Below, piece after piece: positions 45,822 to 57,162 of a stretch of 64,000 nt of DNA; within the stretch, counting starts at the first letter, position 1; the number at the start of each line of letters is the position of its first letter. The stretch comes from Diphasiastrum complanatum (lineage: Eukaryota; Streptophyta; Lycopodiopsida; Lycopodiales; Lycopodiaceae). The stretch spans positions 71,734,849-71,798,848 of the forward strand of contig CM055096.1 of NCBI GenBank assembly GCA_029204225.1, read 5' to 3'. The notes beneath the pieces are model-generated. The model saw nothing but the letters and a program-made list of their open reading frames with translations. It was not told the origin of the DNA and ran no database searches. Position numbers and translations under genes: made by a program.

Positions 45822-46935
45822 ATGGCTTCAATCAGCAGCATACAATCCAAGATCTGTATAGTTCTGGATTCATCAAGATCTAACTTCCTAGCATGGAAGG
45901 TAAACACCTCACTGATACTAAAGGGTGAAGGATTATTCCCCTAGGTTGATGGCACCAAGGAGATGCTACAACAACAGGCAAGGAGCTACGCGAATGGAGG
46001 GAGAAGAATGACAAGGCAGTAGCATTGTTATCATCATCCATTGAGGATAGCCTCACACTTGACCTGACTACACTCTCCAAAGTAAAGGAGATGTGGGATA
46101 CACTACTCACAAGATTTCAGACAAAATCATGCAGTCAAATAATGATGCTTGAAGATCAGCTGACAAACCTGCAATGGGATGGAAAAGACCTTACTTCCTT
46201 TATTAGGAAGATGAAGGATCTATTCCCTTCACTACACAATTCTGGAGCGAAAAATACAGTGTCAACAGAGAAGCAGCTCACTTGTCTATTGAGAGCCCTA
46301 TCTAGATCCTTCCAGACAACTAGAACTCTACTAGCAAAGGATCCTACAATGACACTCAAAAAGGCAATTGTCGAGATTTGAGAGGAAGTTGAGGCTTGAG
46401 AGCACCTTGATCACAAGGATACTTTTGACCAAGCCCTCTACAGCAACAAAGTAAAGACAAAGAAACAATTCAAGCCTAAGAGGGAGTCAGATCGAAAGCA
46501 GGATCGTGATCAGCAAGCAGAAGGGACCAGCAAAGGCAAATGGAAGAACAAAGAAAAGTTGAAACAGCAAAGTGGAGACAAGAAGACCTGCGTGAGATGC
46601 AGATGCGAAGGACACACAATCGATTCATGCTGGATCAATCCAAAAATTGAGTGTATCCATTTCCACAAGAAGGGTCATGCAGCCATGAACTGTCGTCTGA
46701 ACCCAAGAAACAAATCAGCACAAAGTAGACAGGAGAACAATAATAGTTCGTCCTATGTCGAGGAGCCTAAGAGCTCAAAAATGGGCGAAGAAAGATCAAA
46801 TAGAAATAATTTGACCGCCTACATCTGTGCATACATGTGTGCAGTGTCAACACCTAACACACAGGAGGTAATCCTAGACTCAGGAGCTACCTCACACTTC
46901 GTTACATCAAGACGAATTATGTCTGATTTTTGAAG
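45822..46935 (+). mobile_element. Element H gag and protease region
   Basis: The ATG at 45822 opens MASISSIQSK. A stop near 45943 and a frame change precede the open UBN2-type gag core at 46025-46381 (LLSSSIEDSLTLDL, EMWDTLLTRFQTKSCSQIMM, QLTCLLRALSRSFQTTRTLL). A basic linker follows. The zinc knuckle CVRCRCEGHTIDSC is at about 46591-46632, and a second, decayed one is CIHFHKKGHAAMNC. The protease is ILDSGATSHFVTSRRIMSDF, with the catalytic DSG intact, ending at a stop at 46931. Confidence 0.85.
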
Positions 46936-47221
46936 TGCAGATCCATCAAAATTCATTGTTCTTGGAGATGGATCCAAACATCAAGTGAACGGTATTGGTT
47001 CAATGTGGCTCAACACGAATGGCAAAGACAGATGACTCGAAGATGTTGTGTTTGTGCCTACACTACATCAGTTTTTGCTATTAGTGGCAAGAATAGCTAT
47101 TGCAGGGATGCGTGTGACATTCTCAGACGAAGCATGCAACGTTGTTGATGCTAGTACTAGTACCCTGATCACTCAAGACAGAAGAAAAGAGAATCCGTAT
47201 CACTTAAAGGTACGCCTGCCT

Positions 47222-48130
47222 GCAGATTAAGTGCATTAGACTCATGATGATTCACCAGACACTCTATGGCACAGGAGACTATGCCATATGAATTCAATGA
47301 CACTATACCAAGCAAGCCATCATGGAGCAATCACAGGGGTCAGCATCTCAAATGCAACCAGTTCGACCACCTTTGATACATGTATGAAGGGTAAGATGTC
47401 ACACACTCCATTTGTCAAGGACTCCTACAGAACGACTAAGATTCTGGAGTTAGCGCATTTTGAAATCTGTGGGCCTTTCAATGTGATCTCAGTAGGAGGC
47501 TCAAAATATTACATTACCTTCATTGATGATTATAGTAAATTTTCTAGAGTGTATTTTATTCACAACAAATCAGAAGCATTTGACAAATTCACGGAGTATG
47601 TGAATTCGGCAGAGAGATGCACTAGTAATAAAGTGAAGCAGATCAGGACAGATCGAGATGGAGAATACATCTCAAACCACTTCACTGACTTCTGCAATGA
47701 CCATGGTATGATTCATAGAAGGACTGCATCTTACACATCGTAGCACAACGGTGTTGCAGAAAGAAAAAAAGGACTCTGATGGAAGCCGCCAAATGCATGA
47801 TGGCCTATTCAAAAGCTCCAAGAAAACTGTGGGCTAAAGCAGTAGCTATAGCTGCTTACATTTAGAACAAGATAGGAAAGTCTAGTACTCCTCACACAAC
47901 ACTACACGAATTATGATGGGGTAGAAAATCCAATCTGACTCACATCGGAATCTTTGGCTGTGCAGCTTATGTACATATTCCTAGTAAGCCCTGAAAGAAG
48001 CGTGACGAGAAAGCTGAACAGGGATCTCTTGTAGGATATGACAATAATTCGTCATACTACAGAGTCTACATGCCAGAGACAAACACTGTATAGACAGTTA
48101 GGGATGTCAAGTTTGATGAGAGCATAACGA
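47222..48130 (+). mobile_element. Element H integrase
   Basis: The pre-integrase zinc region reads LWHRRLCHMNSMTLYQASHH with TCMKGKMSHTPF. The catalytic core follows with AHFEICGPFNV (first Asp replaced by Glu), TFIDDYSKFSRVYFI, and RTDRDGEYISNHFTDFCND, which carries the second Asp and the Glu. It continues through a stop as GVAERKKRTLMEAAK in a shifted frame and GIFGCAAYVHIPSKP. The D-to-E change and stops would disable it. Confidence 0.85.
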
Positions 48131-49880
48131 TGGCCAACAATGATCCTGTCAGCTATGAAGTTCTTGAAAGACATTACTATGATCTATCAACTGTGATAGA
48201 GAGAGCAGAAGATGAACACGAAGACAAAAATTTTCAAGTCGCTTTGCGTTCAAGTGACGAATCAGAAGACAAAAGATTCGAGAGGCAGCCTACTGCTACA
48301 ATATCTATAAATCGAGATGGTTTCGGACCTAGCATAGCAGACAAAGGCAAAGGCATTGCTGTTCCAAGAGGATCTCCTAGAAAGTCGACTAGACAACGAA
48401 GAGCGCCAGCAAGATATGTGCCACGCAGCTCTGCTTATACATCAGAAGAGTTTTGTGGATTCAGTGGCGAACCACAAACATTCGAGGAGGCAGTTGAATG
48501 TCCAGAGAAGGACAAATGGATCCAAGCCATGAATGAGGAGATGGAATCCATGAGGAAGAACCAGGTATGGACATTGCAGTCATTACCAAATAAGCGAAAA
48601 GATGTAAAATGCAAATGGGTATACAAGCTAAAGTATGGACCAGATGGAGATGTCTCAAAGTATAAGGCAAGACTTGTAGCGAAGGGATTCTCTCAGAGAT
48701 ATGGACCTCAGGATTCACATTGTGGACGAGAAGACAACCCTCTTGCATGGTGAGCTAGACGAAGAGGTCTACATGGATCAACCCCCAGGATATGTCTCGA
48801 TTTCACTTCCTACTTATGCATGCAGAATGCATAGCAGTATCTATGGTCTAAAGCAATCAACTCGACAATGGTACAAGAAAAGGGAAACAAGCCTAGAAAT
48901 CCTTAGAATTCAAGCCACTTTTGGCTGATTCCAATGTCTATGTGAGAATTGCAGATGGGAAGATCATCATTGTGGCTGTGTATGTGGACGACACTCTGAT
49001 ACCCTACAAGAGTGAGAAGTTGATTGCTAAAGTGAAGAATGATATCTCGAAACTTTTCGAGATTGTAGATCTGGGAGAAGCCAGGTATTACCTTGGCTTA
49101 CAAATTGACAGGGACTATGAGGGAGGTAAATTGTATCTTCATCAGTCCAGATATACCCAGAAAATCCTAGAAGATTTTGGGATGCTGAATTGCAAAGGAG
49201 CGAATACTCCAATGCTTGTAGGAACAGTACTGACGAACGAAAATTGTTCGAGGACTGAAGAAGAGAGAGAATTGATGCAGCTCACACCATACAGGAAACT
49301 GATAGGATTGTTGAGGTACCTTGTAGATAACACATGTCCAATACCTTCAATTAACAAAAGATTTTGGTTTGTGTTATTGTCATGATGCAGGGTTCCAGAT
49401 GCTTTCCTACAGTGATGCTAGTTGGGCATTCCTCAAGAACGACTGCAAAAGTGTCTCAGGAGGATGCACCATTCATTAGGAGTAGCAATTTTTTGGGTCA
49501 GCAAGAAGCAGACCATTGTGGCTCAGTCATCCTACGAAGCAGAGTATGTTGCAGCAGCAAAGATGGCCAATGAAATAATTTGGCTCAAACAGTTCCTTGA
49601 CGAACTGGGCAAAACGAGGAATGAACCTCTGGTTTTGCAGATGGACAACACATTTGTAATACATTTGACAAAAGACCCTGTGTTTCACTCAAGGACGAAA
49701 CACATTGCGATCAAGTACCACTTGATAAGGGATCTGATTGCAAGAAGATGTTGCAGACTACCTTCATTAGAACAAAGGAGATGGTAGCTGACATTTTCAC
49801 AAAGGCCTTAGACAAAGGTCCATTTGAGAGACAAAGGAGCAGTCTTGGAGTCGTCAAGCTATCATGCTTTGAGAGGGAGC
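48131..49880 (+). mobile_element. Element H reverse transcriptase and RNase H
   Basis: After an acidic linker, RT starts at about 48475 (TFEEAVECPEKDKWIQAMNE, KRKDVKCKWVYKLKYGPDGD, KARLVAKGFSQRYG). A deletion near 48705 removes the motif between QRYG and the HGELDEEVYMDQPPGY box. YVDDTLIPYKSEKL (about 48979) carries the catalytic DD. RNase H at about 49480-49740 has VSKKQTIVAQSSYEAEYVAA, FVIHLTKDPVFHSRTKHI, then VADIFTKALDKGPFER. A purine run abuts the 3' LTR. Confidence 0.87.
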
Positions 49881-51161
49881 TGAAGAAACAAAATGTTTCT
49901 AGTGCCAAAGCCTTGCTAGCCCTCCACTCTATTTTTTACTAGAAAAGACACAAGAAACGAAATTGTTTGCGAACAATTTCGCGACACATGACACGAAATT
50001 GTTTTGCAACACAAAATCATTCTTGCTCCACGAACGGCCAAGAAGATCAGCCAAGTATCATGGGGTACAAATATTTGATCAGATATCATGACATCAGCAG
50101 AAGTACTCTAGATCGTGGCTAATCTGTCATCCATGTAATTCGCGATTAGTTGCAGATGTTTAATCTTTCTAATCCGTAAGTTACACGATGCGACACAAAA
50201 AAGTTTGCCAACTATATAATTTCTGTTTGATGCATAATACTAAGCTAGAAAGCAAGACAAGAAGTCAAGAAGACAAAAAATACGAATACATGTCCGCTTG
50301 TGAGCGAGACAATTTTGTAGAGGATCTGTAGATCCAAAAGTCCGCTAGTAAGCAAGACATTATTCGTGAGAGAACCGTACTTCTCTCACACCAATGCACT
50401 GCGTGGATCTGTCATGTAGTGCTTGAAAAATCAGAAGATCAATAGATAGTATTGTAGTTATTATGCACATAAAACCTATATGATTGTATGATCTCAAATG
50501 TATTTTTGTCTGTTACTATTCGTGTGTCTGAATCACTTGTCTATTCAATTCTGCACTTTGGTTTGATCTTGTTGAATGCTATATTAATCTGTTAACGTAG
50601 ATCAACAGTGTCTATCTACACTCTGAAGGATTGTAGGAATGATATAGCCGGCAGTGACCAGCAATCATATCTGAATTCCTGATGAACTGATTTTGTTCGT
50701 GAATGCTTTCGCTTCACTTCGCTTCATGTTTTGCTTCGTTTCACTTCGCAATCACTTGGCTATAAGCGCAAATCAATTTCAGAGCTCACTTAAGTTTCGC
50801 TTCGTTTCGTTTCATTTCGTCCTGTTTCGTTTCGTTTCGTCTCGTCTCGTCTCATTACGGAGCTTGATTGATCTTTTCACGAATGCTTTCATTTCGTTTC
50901 TTTTTGTTTCACGATCTCTATGCTTCCAGCATGAATCAATGTCAAAGCTCGTTTAAGTTTCGCTTTGCTTCGCTTCGTTTAGATTTCGTCTTGTTTCGTT
51001 TTGTTGTGTTACAGAGCTTGATTGATCCAACACAAATTATTCTCGAACAGAAATAATTCGAATTTTGAGAAAGTTTCGCGAATCGTTTGAGAGATCTTTT
51101 ATCAGTTTGTCACCAGAGTTTTAGCTGAAATTTGCATTTTCTGAGCACATTTTTCGCATCA
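49881..51161 (+). repeat. 3' LTR of element H
   Basis: It begins TGAAGAAACAAAATG and ends TTTTTCGCATCA. Its copy of the palindrome near 49957-49984 has lost perfect symmetry (GTTTGCGAAC), and the TTTCG array spans about 50700-51010. AGGAT follows. Confidence 0.92.
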
Positions 51162-51166
51162 AGGAT

Positions 51167-51900
51167 GACGAGGAGGTTCTGCCCTGAGTGCCTGTCAAAG
51201 ATAATTGCCTAGAGGTAGCATAATCACGGCTTAGGTCAAAGAACTAGTTTATGCCTTTTGGAGCTCAGAAACTCGAGTGTCCCCCAACCAAAAAGACATA
51301 TGTTGACAGAGTATTGGAAGAAAGAGTGTTGTCAGGCATCTAGTACATCTTCTTGACGACTCTCAGGTCCAGTTTTTTTTTTTTGGATTTTTGTTTTCTT
51401 AGTACCACTGTTCTTTGGCACTACTGAAACTGATCTTTGATACTCCTGTTCTGCAGATACACACTCCACCTCTTGCTGTTTGGAATTGTTTTGTAGTTTT
51501 GACTCAACTAATATTTTGCTCTTTTGGACTTCTGGAACTATTAATACTTGTAGAAGCTTATAAACAACTATTTATTTTCTATTTGGTACTTATGAAAACT
51601 TGTCTAATATATATTTTTAGTACTTTTGGTACTCTACATTATTTTCAAATAACTTTTTTTTTTCATGTTTGGACCTCATGGAACATTTTGTACTTCTGGT
51701 GTGCAGAAAGTAATGTTGTTTGTTGCTCATTGGTGCTTTTGATAGTTTTGGTAGTTTTTAAACGTTTCTTCAATTTGTTGTTTGCAATATTTTGGTACTT
51801 TTTGATCTACTAGCATTTAGTTGTTTGGTGTTTTTAAATATTTTGAGACTTTTGGTACTTGTGATATTTCAGTGTTTTCAAAACTGCTATTTTGTACTTT
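51167..51900. other. Non-coding T-rich DNA after element H
   Basis: The first about 20 bp continue the frame that H interrupted. From about 51380 the strand is T-rich with recurring GGTACT/TTTGGTAC phrases, grading into the tandem array at 52.0 kb. Confidence 0.45.
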
Positions 51901-51919
51901 GAGACTTGCGGTAGTTTTT

Positions 51920-53090
51920 GCACGATTGATTTTATCTGTGGTACTTTGGTATTTTAAAAAGCTTATAAAAAGCTATTCAACATGCAATGTGCAACAACAA
52001 GAAAATTATGTCCGACTGCATTTTGACATTTTTTGAGACCCTTGACTACCAAAGTTTGATACTATTGGTACTTGTTGGAACATGTTGGTTTGCTTTTGTT
52101 TTAAAATTGAAGCCTTGAAGTCGTTCATACTAATGAAGCAATATTTATATTGAATGTTTGTATACGAAAGAAGCATCCTAGTCGTGTGCTGTTCAAACAT
52201 AGATAGTGCATGACGTTGGTACTCGCTTCGGCCTATATGGAACTGTTTTAGTATTGTTACCGAATTGGTAGTGTTTAAGGCTTTAAGCATTAGTTGGTAA
52301 TTTTACAATTTTTGTACTATTTTGGTCGTGTTGTCATGTTGGTGAAACTCTCGAATACCAAAGGTTGGTACTACTTGAACTTATCGTGAAACAATTTTGA
52401 TACTTCAGATTACCAAAATAGGTTTTTTTAATACCTCGTGTCTTATTTTCATTCTAAAAGCATCCAAATTGGTGTACTGAAATTTATAGTGTGTACCATA
52501 TTTATTTGAGAATCTACAACATTTGGTTCAATGTTTTTTAAATTTTGTCATATTTGTAGTTTGCGATTCGGTCTTCTTGGTACTGTTTTAGTGTTGTTAC
52601 ACCAATTGGTAGTAGTACTCCAGTAGTCGGGTACTAATTTTACAAATTTTGTACCATTTTGGTACTATTTTTGTGTTAGTAAAACTCTCGAATACAAAAG
52701 AATAGTACTACAATAACTTATAGTATACCAATTCTGATCCTCCTAAGTACCAAATTAGGTTCTTTTATAGTAAGTATCTCATTTTTATTTTAAAATCTAC
52801 CAGATTGGAAGTATTTAGACTTCTCGTGACCATATTTTACCCATGAAACTATCAAATTGGATATTTTTTTTTTATATTTATTTGTGTTCGTAGCTCGCAT
52901 ACAATCCTTTATGGTCTTTTCGGTACTATTTTAGTTTTGTTTACCAATTGGTAGAATCTAAGCTTTAGTTACTACTAGTTTTACAAGATTTGTACCATTT
53001 TTGTAATGTTTACGTGTTCCTGAAACTTTTGAGTACCAAAGATTGGTACTATTTGAACCTATCGTGTAACAATTTTGATCCTCCAGACCG
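51920..53090. repeat. Diverged tandem array of about 340-bp GGTAC-rich units
   Basis: The phrase 'accaattggtag...ttttacaa...tttgtacc...gtgaaactctcgaataccaaa...ttgatcctcc' recurs at about 52258, 52600 and 52940, an interval close to 340 bp, with a further decayed unit before 52258. Units share the order of all sub-phrases. I estimate 70-80% identity by eye. No coding potential is visible. Confidence 0.75.
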
Positions 53091-53497
53091 TCTTTTGGAC
53101 TTTCAAACCTGGATGAGCAACTATGTATGTGAATTCTCAAAATTGCTCGGTGGATAAAGCTATAACCATGAGAGGTAGAGATGGAAAACTCAATCGAGGC
53201 AACAATGAAATGAGAGGGACAAATTTAAATAGAGGCAATTTACATCAAGCAGCACGGATTTAGGAGTATCAATTCGAACCATATGGTTGTACCCTATTCC
53301 AGATGTCACTGCATATTCCCTCCCTACAGTGTATAGGTCTTCCCACATGTACGTGGAAAAGTTAACACCTCACCTTAATAAGGAGAAAAGTAAGGGGTAC
53401 ACACCTTCCTAAGGTTGAAAATTCTAATCAACTTAAACTCCTTAGCATTTTCTTCAAACCTCCTACCCTCTTCAACAAATATTTTTTGAAACCCTAA

Positions 53498-53500
<3 letters not shown>

Positions 53501-53587
<87 letters not shown>
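53501..53587. repeat. Compound microsatellite (TG)n(AG)n
   Basis: About 46 bp of TG followed by about 41 bp of AG. Confidence 0.95.
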
Positions 53588-53591
<4 letters not shown>

Positions 53592-53606
53592 TTCGTCCGT
53601 CTAAAC

Positions 53607-53760
53607 TAATGGGAACAATAATGGCATGAGTTCAGGCAGCGATGGAAGAGGGGTGGCTGCTCGTGCTGAAGAGAGTCACTTGGCCAGGAGAGAAGCTGCT
53701 CTGGGTAAGTTTTGATAAAAGAGAAAGAGCGATGCTTTGAAAAAAAGGCAAGTGTAATGA
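53607..53760 (+). pseudogene. CCT-domain fragment of a pseudo-response-regulator-like gene
   Basis: The plus strand reads TNGNNNGMSSGSDGRGVAAR then SHLARREAALGKF and, after a one-base shift, KEKERCFEKK. This matches the Asn/Gly/Ser-rich spacer followed by the start of the CCT motif (REAALxKFRxKRKERCFEKK) of clock PRR proteins of the PRR3/7/37 type. The CCT part after KK is lost, and two stops directly follow KF. It is a decayed fragment of a nuclear transcriptional regulator gene, without a receiver domain in this window. Confidence 0.6.
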
Positions 53761-53779
53761 CCAACAATGAATTACGCAC

Positions 53780-53990
53780 CTTCAAGCATTGCTAAGAAGC
53801 AACAACCTGTTGAAACTAAGGCTCATGAGTTTCTGTTACCATCGACAGCTCATGAGTTTCTGTTACATCGGCAGTTACATCAAACGACCTCATTCCCACA
53901 TATGGAGGACAAATACCGCAGCCTGTGGAAGCACTAAAGGGCACACCTCCTCCGCCTTTCTTATGCAAAACCTACTACATGGTAAATGAT
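53780..53990 (+). pseudogene. Coding-like patch after the CCT fragment, unknown
   Basis: One plus-strand frame reads FPTYGGQIPQPVEALKGTPP followed by PPFL, a proline-rich stretch with protein-like composition. Just upstream, CTCATGAGTTTCTGTTAC occurs twice in tandem (about 53820-53870). It may belong to the same broken gene as the CCT fragment, but I cannot identify it. Confidence 0.3.
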
Positions 53991-54119
53991 CCGCTGACAG
54001 ATTCAATAGTGTAATAGTTTTATTTTTTGGAATCCTCCAGAGTTTATCAAGCACGTCTTGCTTCCCAAGTTTACAATTCCACGCGCTCCAAGCTCAAATG
54101 AAGCCTCCAAAACGCAAAA

Positions 54120-54122
<3 letters not shown>

Positions 54123-54172
<50 letters not shown>
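54123..54172. repeat. (GA)25 microsatellite
   Basis: An uninterrupted GA run of about 50 bp. Confidence 0.95.
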
Positions 54173-54176
<4 letters not shown>

Positions 54177-54569
54177 GATTAGCCATTTTTTAGTTGCCCC
54201 GCAATGCAGTATACCAATTCATCGTGCTCAGGGGATAACGTCTGTCTAAATTATAAACTCAAGAACCATGTTGATCCATCCTTCAGAATAGCAAAATAAT
54301 CTACTTTACTAAAGTATTCTGGATTACATACGTACAGCTTCGAACATCTGCTCAAGTCTCGAGCTTTCTGTATCGCATATGACGTTGAAACTTATTGATC
54401 ATTCCTTGAGTTAAACTTTTCCTCGACGCTTCCACACTCGTCACTTCCGCTGTATCAGTCACCTGGGCTACAAAAATTAGTTGAGAAGTTGTGGTTGATA
54501 GCAACTTCAGAACTTCTGTTGTAAGAATAGATTTGCAAACGGGATAGGTTTGTCAAAATGCGTACGAGA

Positions 54570-54790
54570 TAGCTCGATCTTACAGCTCACTTTATATTGA
54601 TACATTTGGTATTTTCATAGTACTCGTTTTGAAAATGATGACTACCAATTTGGTACTTTGGATCACCTATCTATTAGTAATCTGATTTTTTTGTTTATAA
54701 GTTCAGGCTACGTTTCTTGGTACTATCTGAGTCTCAATTATAGTGCTTTTGGTATTGACTGAAATTGCCTTTTCCATTGTGATGTTGGAG
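54570..54790. repeat. GGTAC-phrase segment related to the 52-kb array
   Basis: Short phrases such as ttggtatttt, accaatttggtacttt and ttggtactatctgagt resemble the 340-bp units at 52.0-53.1 kb, but no full unit can be aligned. Confidence 0.35.
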
Positions 54791-54804
54791 TTGTACTAGA
54801 ACTC

Positions 54805-55215
54805 TTGGCTGGTTTTGCTGATGGAAATGAAGCCAAGGGAGTCTCATTATATCACTCATTCATGGTAAAGTCATCAAGTGATGATGATATCTTGTGGCAA
54901 TATGGAAATGAAGGCTCATTCATGGATTTTCTTGGTGGAGACATATCAAGGAAGGACAAAGATGGAGGAAACACGAAAGCATTGGTGGATTACTCACATT
55001 TATTGTTTGTTTGCTATCATTTTCCAGAGAGTTCAATGGTGGAAGCATGGATGAATCATTTCATTTACATTCTATTTGGTTCTTCATGTTCTAGTTATTA
55101 CATCTTGAGATGTAAAATTGATGTAAGAAATAGTGAAGCATCCGATATGGACACTATTATCTATGGCAAATGCATCCTCTCTTCTGGAATTCCACGACAT
55201 GCAGCCTCCCTATAA
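54805..55215 (+). CDS. Unidentified open frame, 136 codons
   Basis: An open frame from an ATG at 54805 (MAGFADGNEAKGVSLYHSFM) continues through an acidic stretch (SSSDDDILWQYG), EGSFMDFLGGDISRKDKDGG, and a more hydrophobic half with several Cys (FGSSCSSYYILRC). No known family is recognised. It has no evident partner, and the 3' end overlaps the opposite-strand frame at 55161-55793. It may be a chance frame or an exon of an unknown gene. Confidence 0.25.
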   Translation: MAGFADGNEAKGVSLYHSFMVKSSSDDDILWQYGNEGSFMDFLGGDISRKDKDGGNTKALVDYSHLLFVCYHFPESSMVEAWMNHFIYILFGSSCSSYYILRCKIDVRNSEASDMDTIIYGKCILSSGIPRHAASL

Positions 55216-55793
55216 TGCGCCCAAAAATACCATCGTTCTTCAATAAGTAGATCAAATGTGAATGTGTACAAATGAAATAGCTCAGAAGGCAGTGATGGCA
55301 TCAAAGGCAAACGCACCTTGCCTTTCATGCAACAGAAACGGCTATTCCATTCTATTTTCCATTGCAAGGCCGAACAACAATCACATGCAAAATCCATCAG
55401 TCCCAAATCATGATGGGATGGAGTCAAGAGCAATCTGCCCACCTCAAATAACCTACCAACCCTATCTAGAGCTCTCCTCTTCGTCTGAAATCTACGCCCC
55501 CATCGTTTAGCTCTAGCTGATCTAGACTCTGCCTCTGGAGTTCTATATGATGGGTGAATACGCACCTCCTCAGACGTAACACAACGTGCTGATGGACCAC
55601 CCCTACCTTAAAATCTCCTCTTCGCGCCATATCTATGTCTCAACCTTTTAGTCCTAGCTGATCTAGACTCGGCCTCAGGTGTCCTATACGACGGGTGGTT
55701 ACGCACCTCCTCGGGTGTATTCGACTCTACAAAAATCGAATCTGCACCTAAAAACATCAACAAAACTGCCTCTCCTGACTCTACTCCTCTCAT
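55161..55793 (-). pseudogene. Unidentified frame with a duplicated HPSYRTPEAESRSAR block
   Basis: On the minus strand one frame runs from 55793 to 55161, broken only by a stop near 55609. It contains EEVRNHPSYRTPEAESRSAR at about 55710 and EEVRIHPSYRTPEAESRSAR at about 55566, each followed by a basic stretch ending KRR (about 30 residues), so the repeat period is about 145-150 bp. The DNA copies differ at scattered sites, mostly preserving the peptide. The C-terminal part (FHLYTFTFDLLIEERWYF) is unrelated. I know no family with this block; a gag-like or repeat protein is possible. Confidence 0.45.
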
Positions 55794-56035
55794 ATGTTGG
55801 AGTTTAATCTAACTCCTCCTCATCCCAACAGTCCTCCTTCCTTCTTTGAATTTTACTCTCTCAAATGTAACCTGCAGAAAATCGAACTGTCGCTACAATC
55901 TGGTGTTTTACTCGCATTTTTCGCACAGCCGAAAAATGCGAAAAATCCGACATTGTATTTTTATACTAAGTTTTCTGATAGGCGACACTTGCTCTACAAT
56001 GGGCCGAAGCTGTCCTACAGACAAAGGCGATGTCC

Positions 56036-56172
56036 TACAAATGCCAAAGGTGTCTTCTCAAATGCCGAAGGTGTCTTCCAAATGCCGAAGGTGTCTTCCA
56101 AATGCCAAAGGTGTCTTCTCAAATGCCGAAGGTGTCTTCTCAAATGCTGAAGGTGTCTTCCAAACCTGAAGG
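56036..56172. repeat. 20/21-bp tandem repeat, about 6.5 copies
   Basis: The unit aaatgccgaaggtgtcttc(t)c is repeated from 56039 to about 56170. Units alternate between 20 and 21 bp (ttcc versus ttctc), so no single frame reads through all copies. Confidence 0.92.
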
Positions 56173-56338
56173 CTGCCCTCAGGTAAAGGCAACGGCCAAA
56201 AGGCCAAGGAGTGTCACATTTCCAGTCTGTCAAAAAATACACAAATTTCGCTATCAGACCAAAAAGCCTTCACGTTCTATCAAGTGTTATCAATCTTGTA
56301 ATTGTAAAGTTAAGCTATTACAAGATTCTTCAGTTGAT

Positions 56339-56339
<1 letters not shown>

Positions 56340-56381
<42 letters not shown>
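56340..56381. repeat. (AT)21 microsatellite
   Basis: An uninterrupted AT run of about 42 bp. Confidence 0.95.
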
Positions 56382-56388
<7 letters not shown>

Positions 56389-56484
56389 TTGAGCGAGGGC
56401 AGAATGATGAGAGGATTATGATACGTAAGGTCAGATAGCGAAGAACGCCTTTTATCAGTAGCCAACTCCTCAGAGTTGGTGATC

Positions 56485-56486
<2 letters not shown>

Positions 56487-56569
<83 letters not shown>
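56487..56569. repeat. (AG)41 microsatellite
   Basis: An uninterrupted AG run of about 83 bp. It may lie in the LTR or leader of the copia element that starts its gag at 57163. Confidence 0.95.
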
Positions 56570-56571
<2 letters not shown>

Positions 56572-57055
56572 TATTTTAGAACCTTAGCAATTGTCTTGAA
56601 TCTGCTAGAAGGATCACGCGCTTATCAACGCAATCGGATTGTGGACTGATCATTGTATTTAGAACTTCAATATACAGATTCGCTATTGTTCTACACCTTA
56701 GCATTCTTGTTGAATGATGACTCTCGCTCCTCTCACACAAACATTATTAAGAAGAGAATTATATGGCTGTCTCTGATGCCTGAATTAATTCTACATTCTC
56801 TTCATATCAGGTTATCAGTATTAGAGGATTGCATGGCTGTCTCAAACGCCTAATTTCTTTTGCAATCTCTCTTTCACGGCAGTCTATGACTCATACACTG
56901 ATAATCTGATTTCATACACAAAGAACTGCTCGTAACTCCATTTGCCAAGTAATCCACGATCCTGGTTATAACAAATTGTTTTTCTTCCAATAGAAGTGGT
57001 ATTAGTGCTGATATCTATTTCCGCCCATAGAGTGATATCAGTGCCTGCTTCCATA

Positions 57056-57072
57056 GGAGTCGTATCAGAGCC
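57056..57072 (+). promoter_or_regulatory. Probable primer-binding site of element J
   Basis: CGTATCAGAGCCAAGG is one base off the plant copia PBS TGGTATCAGAGCC and lies about 90 bp before gag. Two near copies precede it (tggtattagtgc at about 56996 and tgatatcagtgcc at about 57031), so which one was the true PBS is uncertain. Confidence 0.5.
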
Positions 57073-57162
57073 AAGGTTCATTGGATTACTAGAGTCTAGG
57101 ACTTATTCTAACTCTATAGAACTGTTCTTTCTTTTTGTGTTTCATCTCTGCTACACATCGCT

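Larger units (their letters stand above)
44435..51161 (+). mobile_element. Element H: full-length, defective Ty1/copia LTR retrotransposon
   Basis: H is 6727 bp with LTRs of 1273 and 1281 bp (TG...CA), PBS, gag with two zinc knuckles, protease, integrase, RT, RNase H, polypurine tract (gagagggagc before 49881) and 5-bp target duplications AGGAT. Domain order gag-PR-IN-RT-RH defines copia. LTRs are very similar, with mainly point changes. Several stops, frameshifts and a small deletion in RT at about 48705 make it non-autonomous. Confidence 0.93.
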
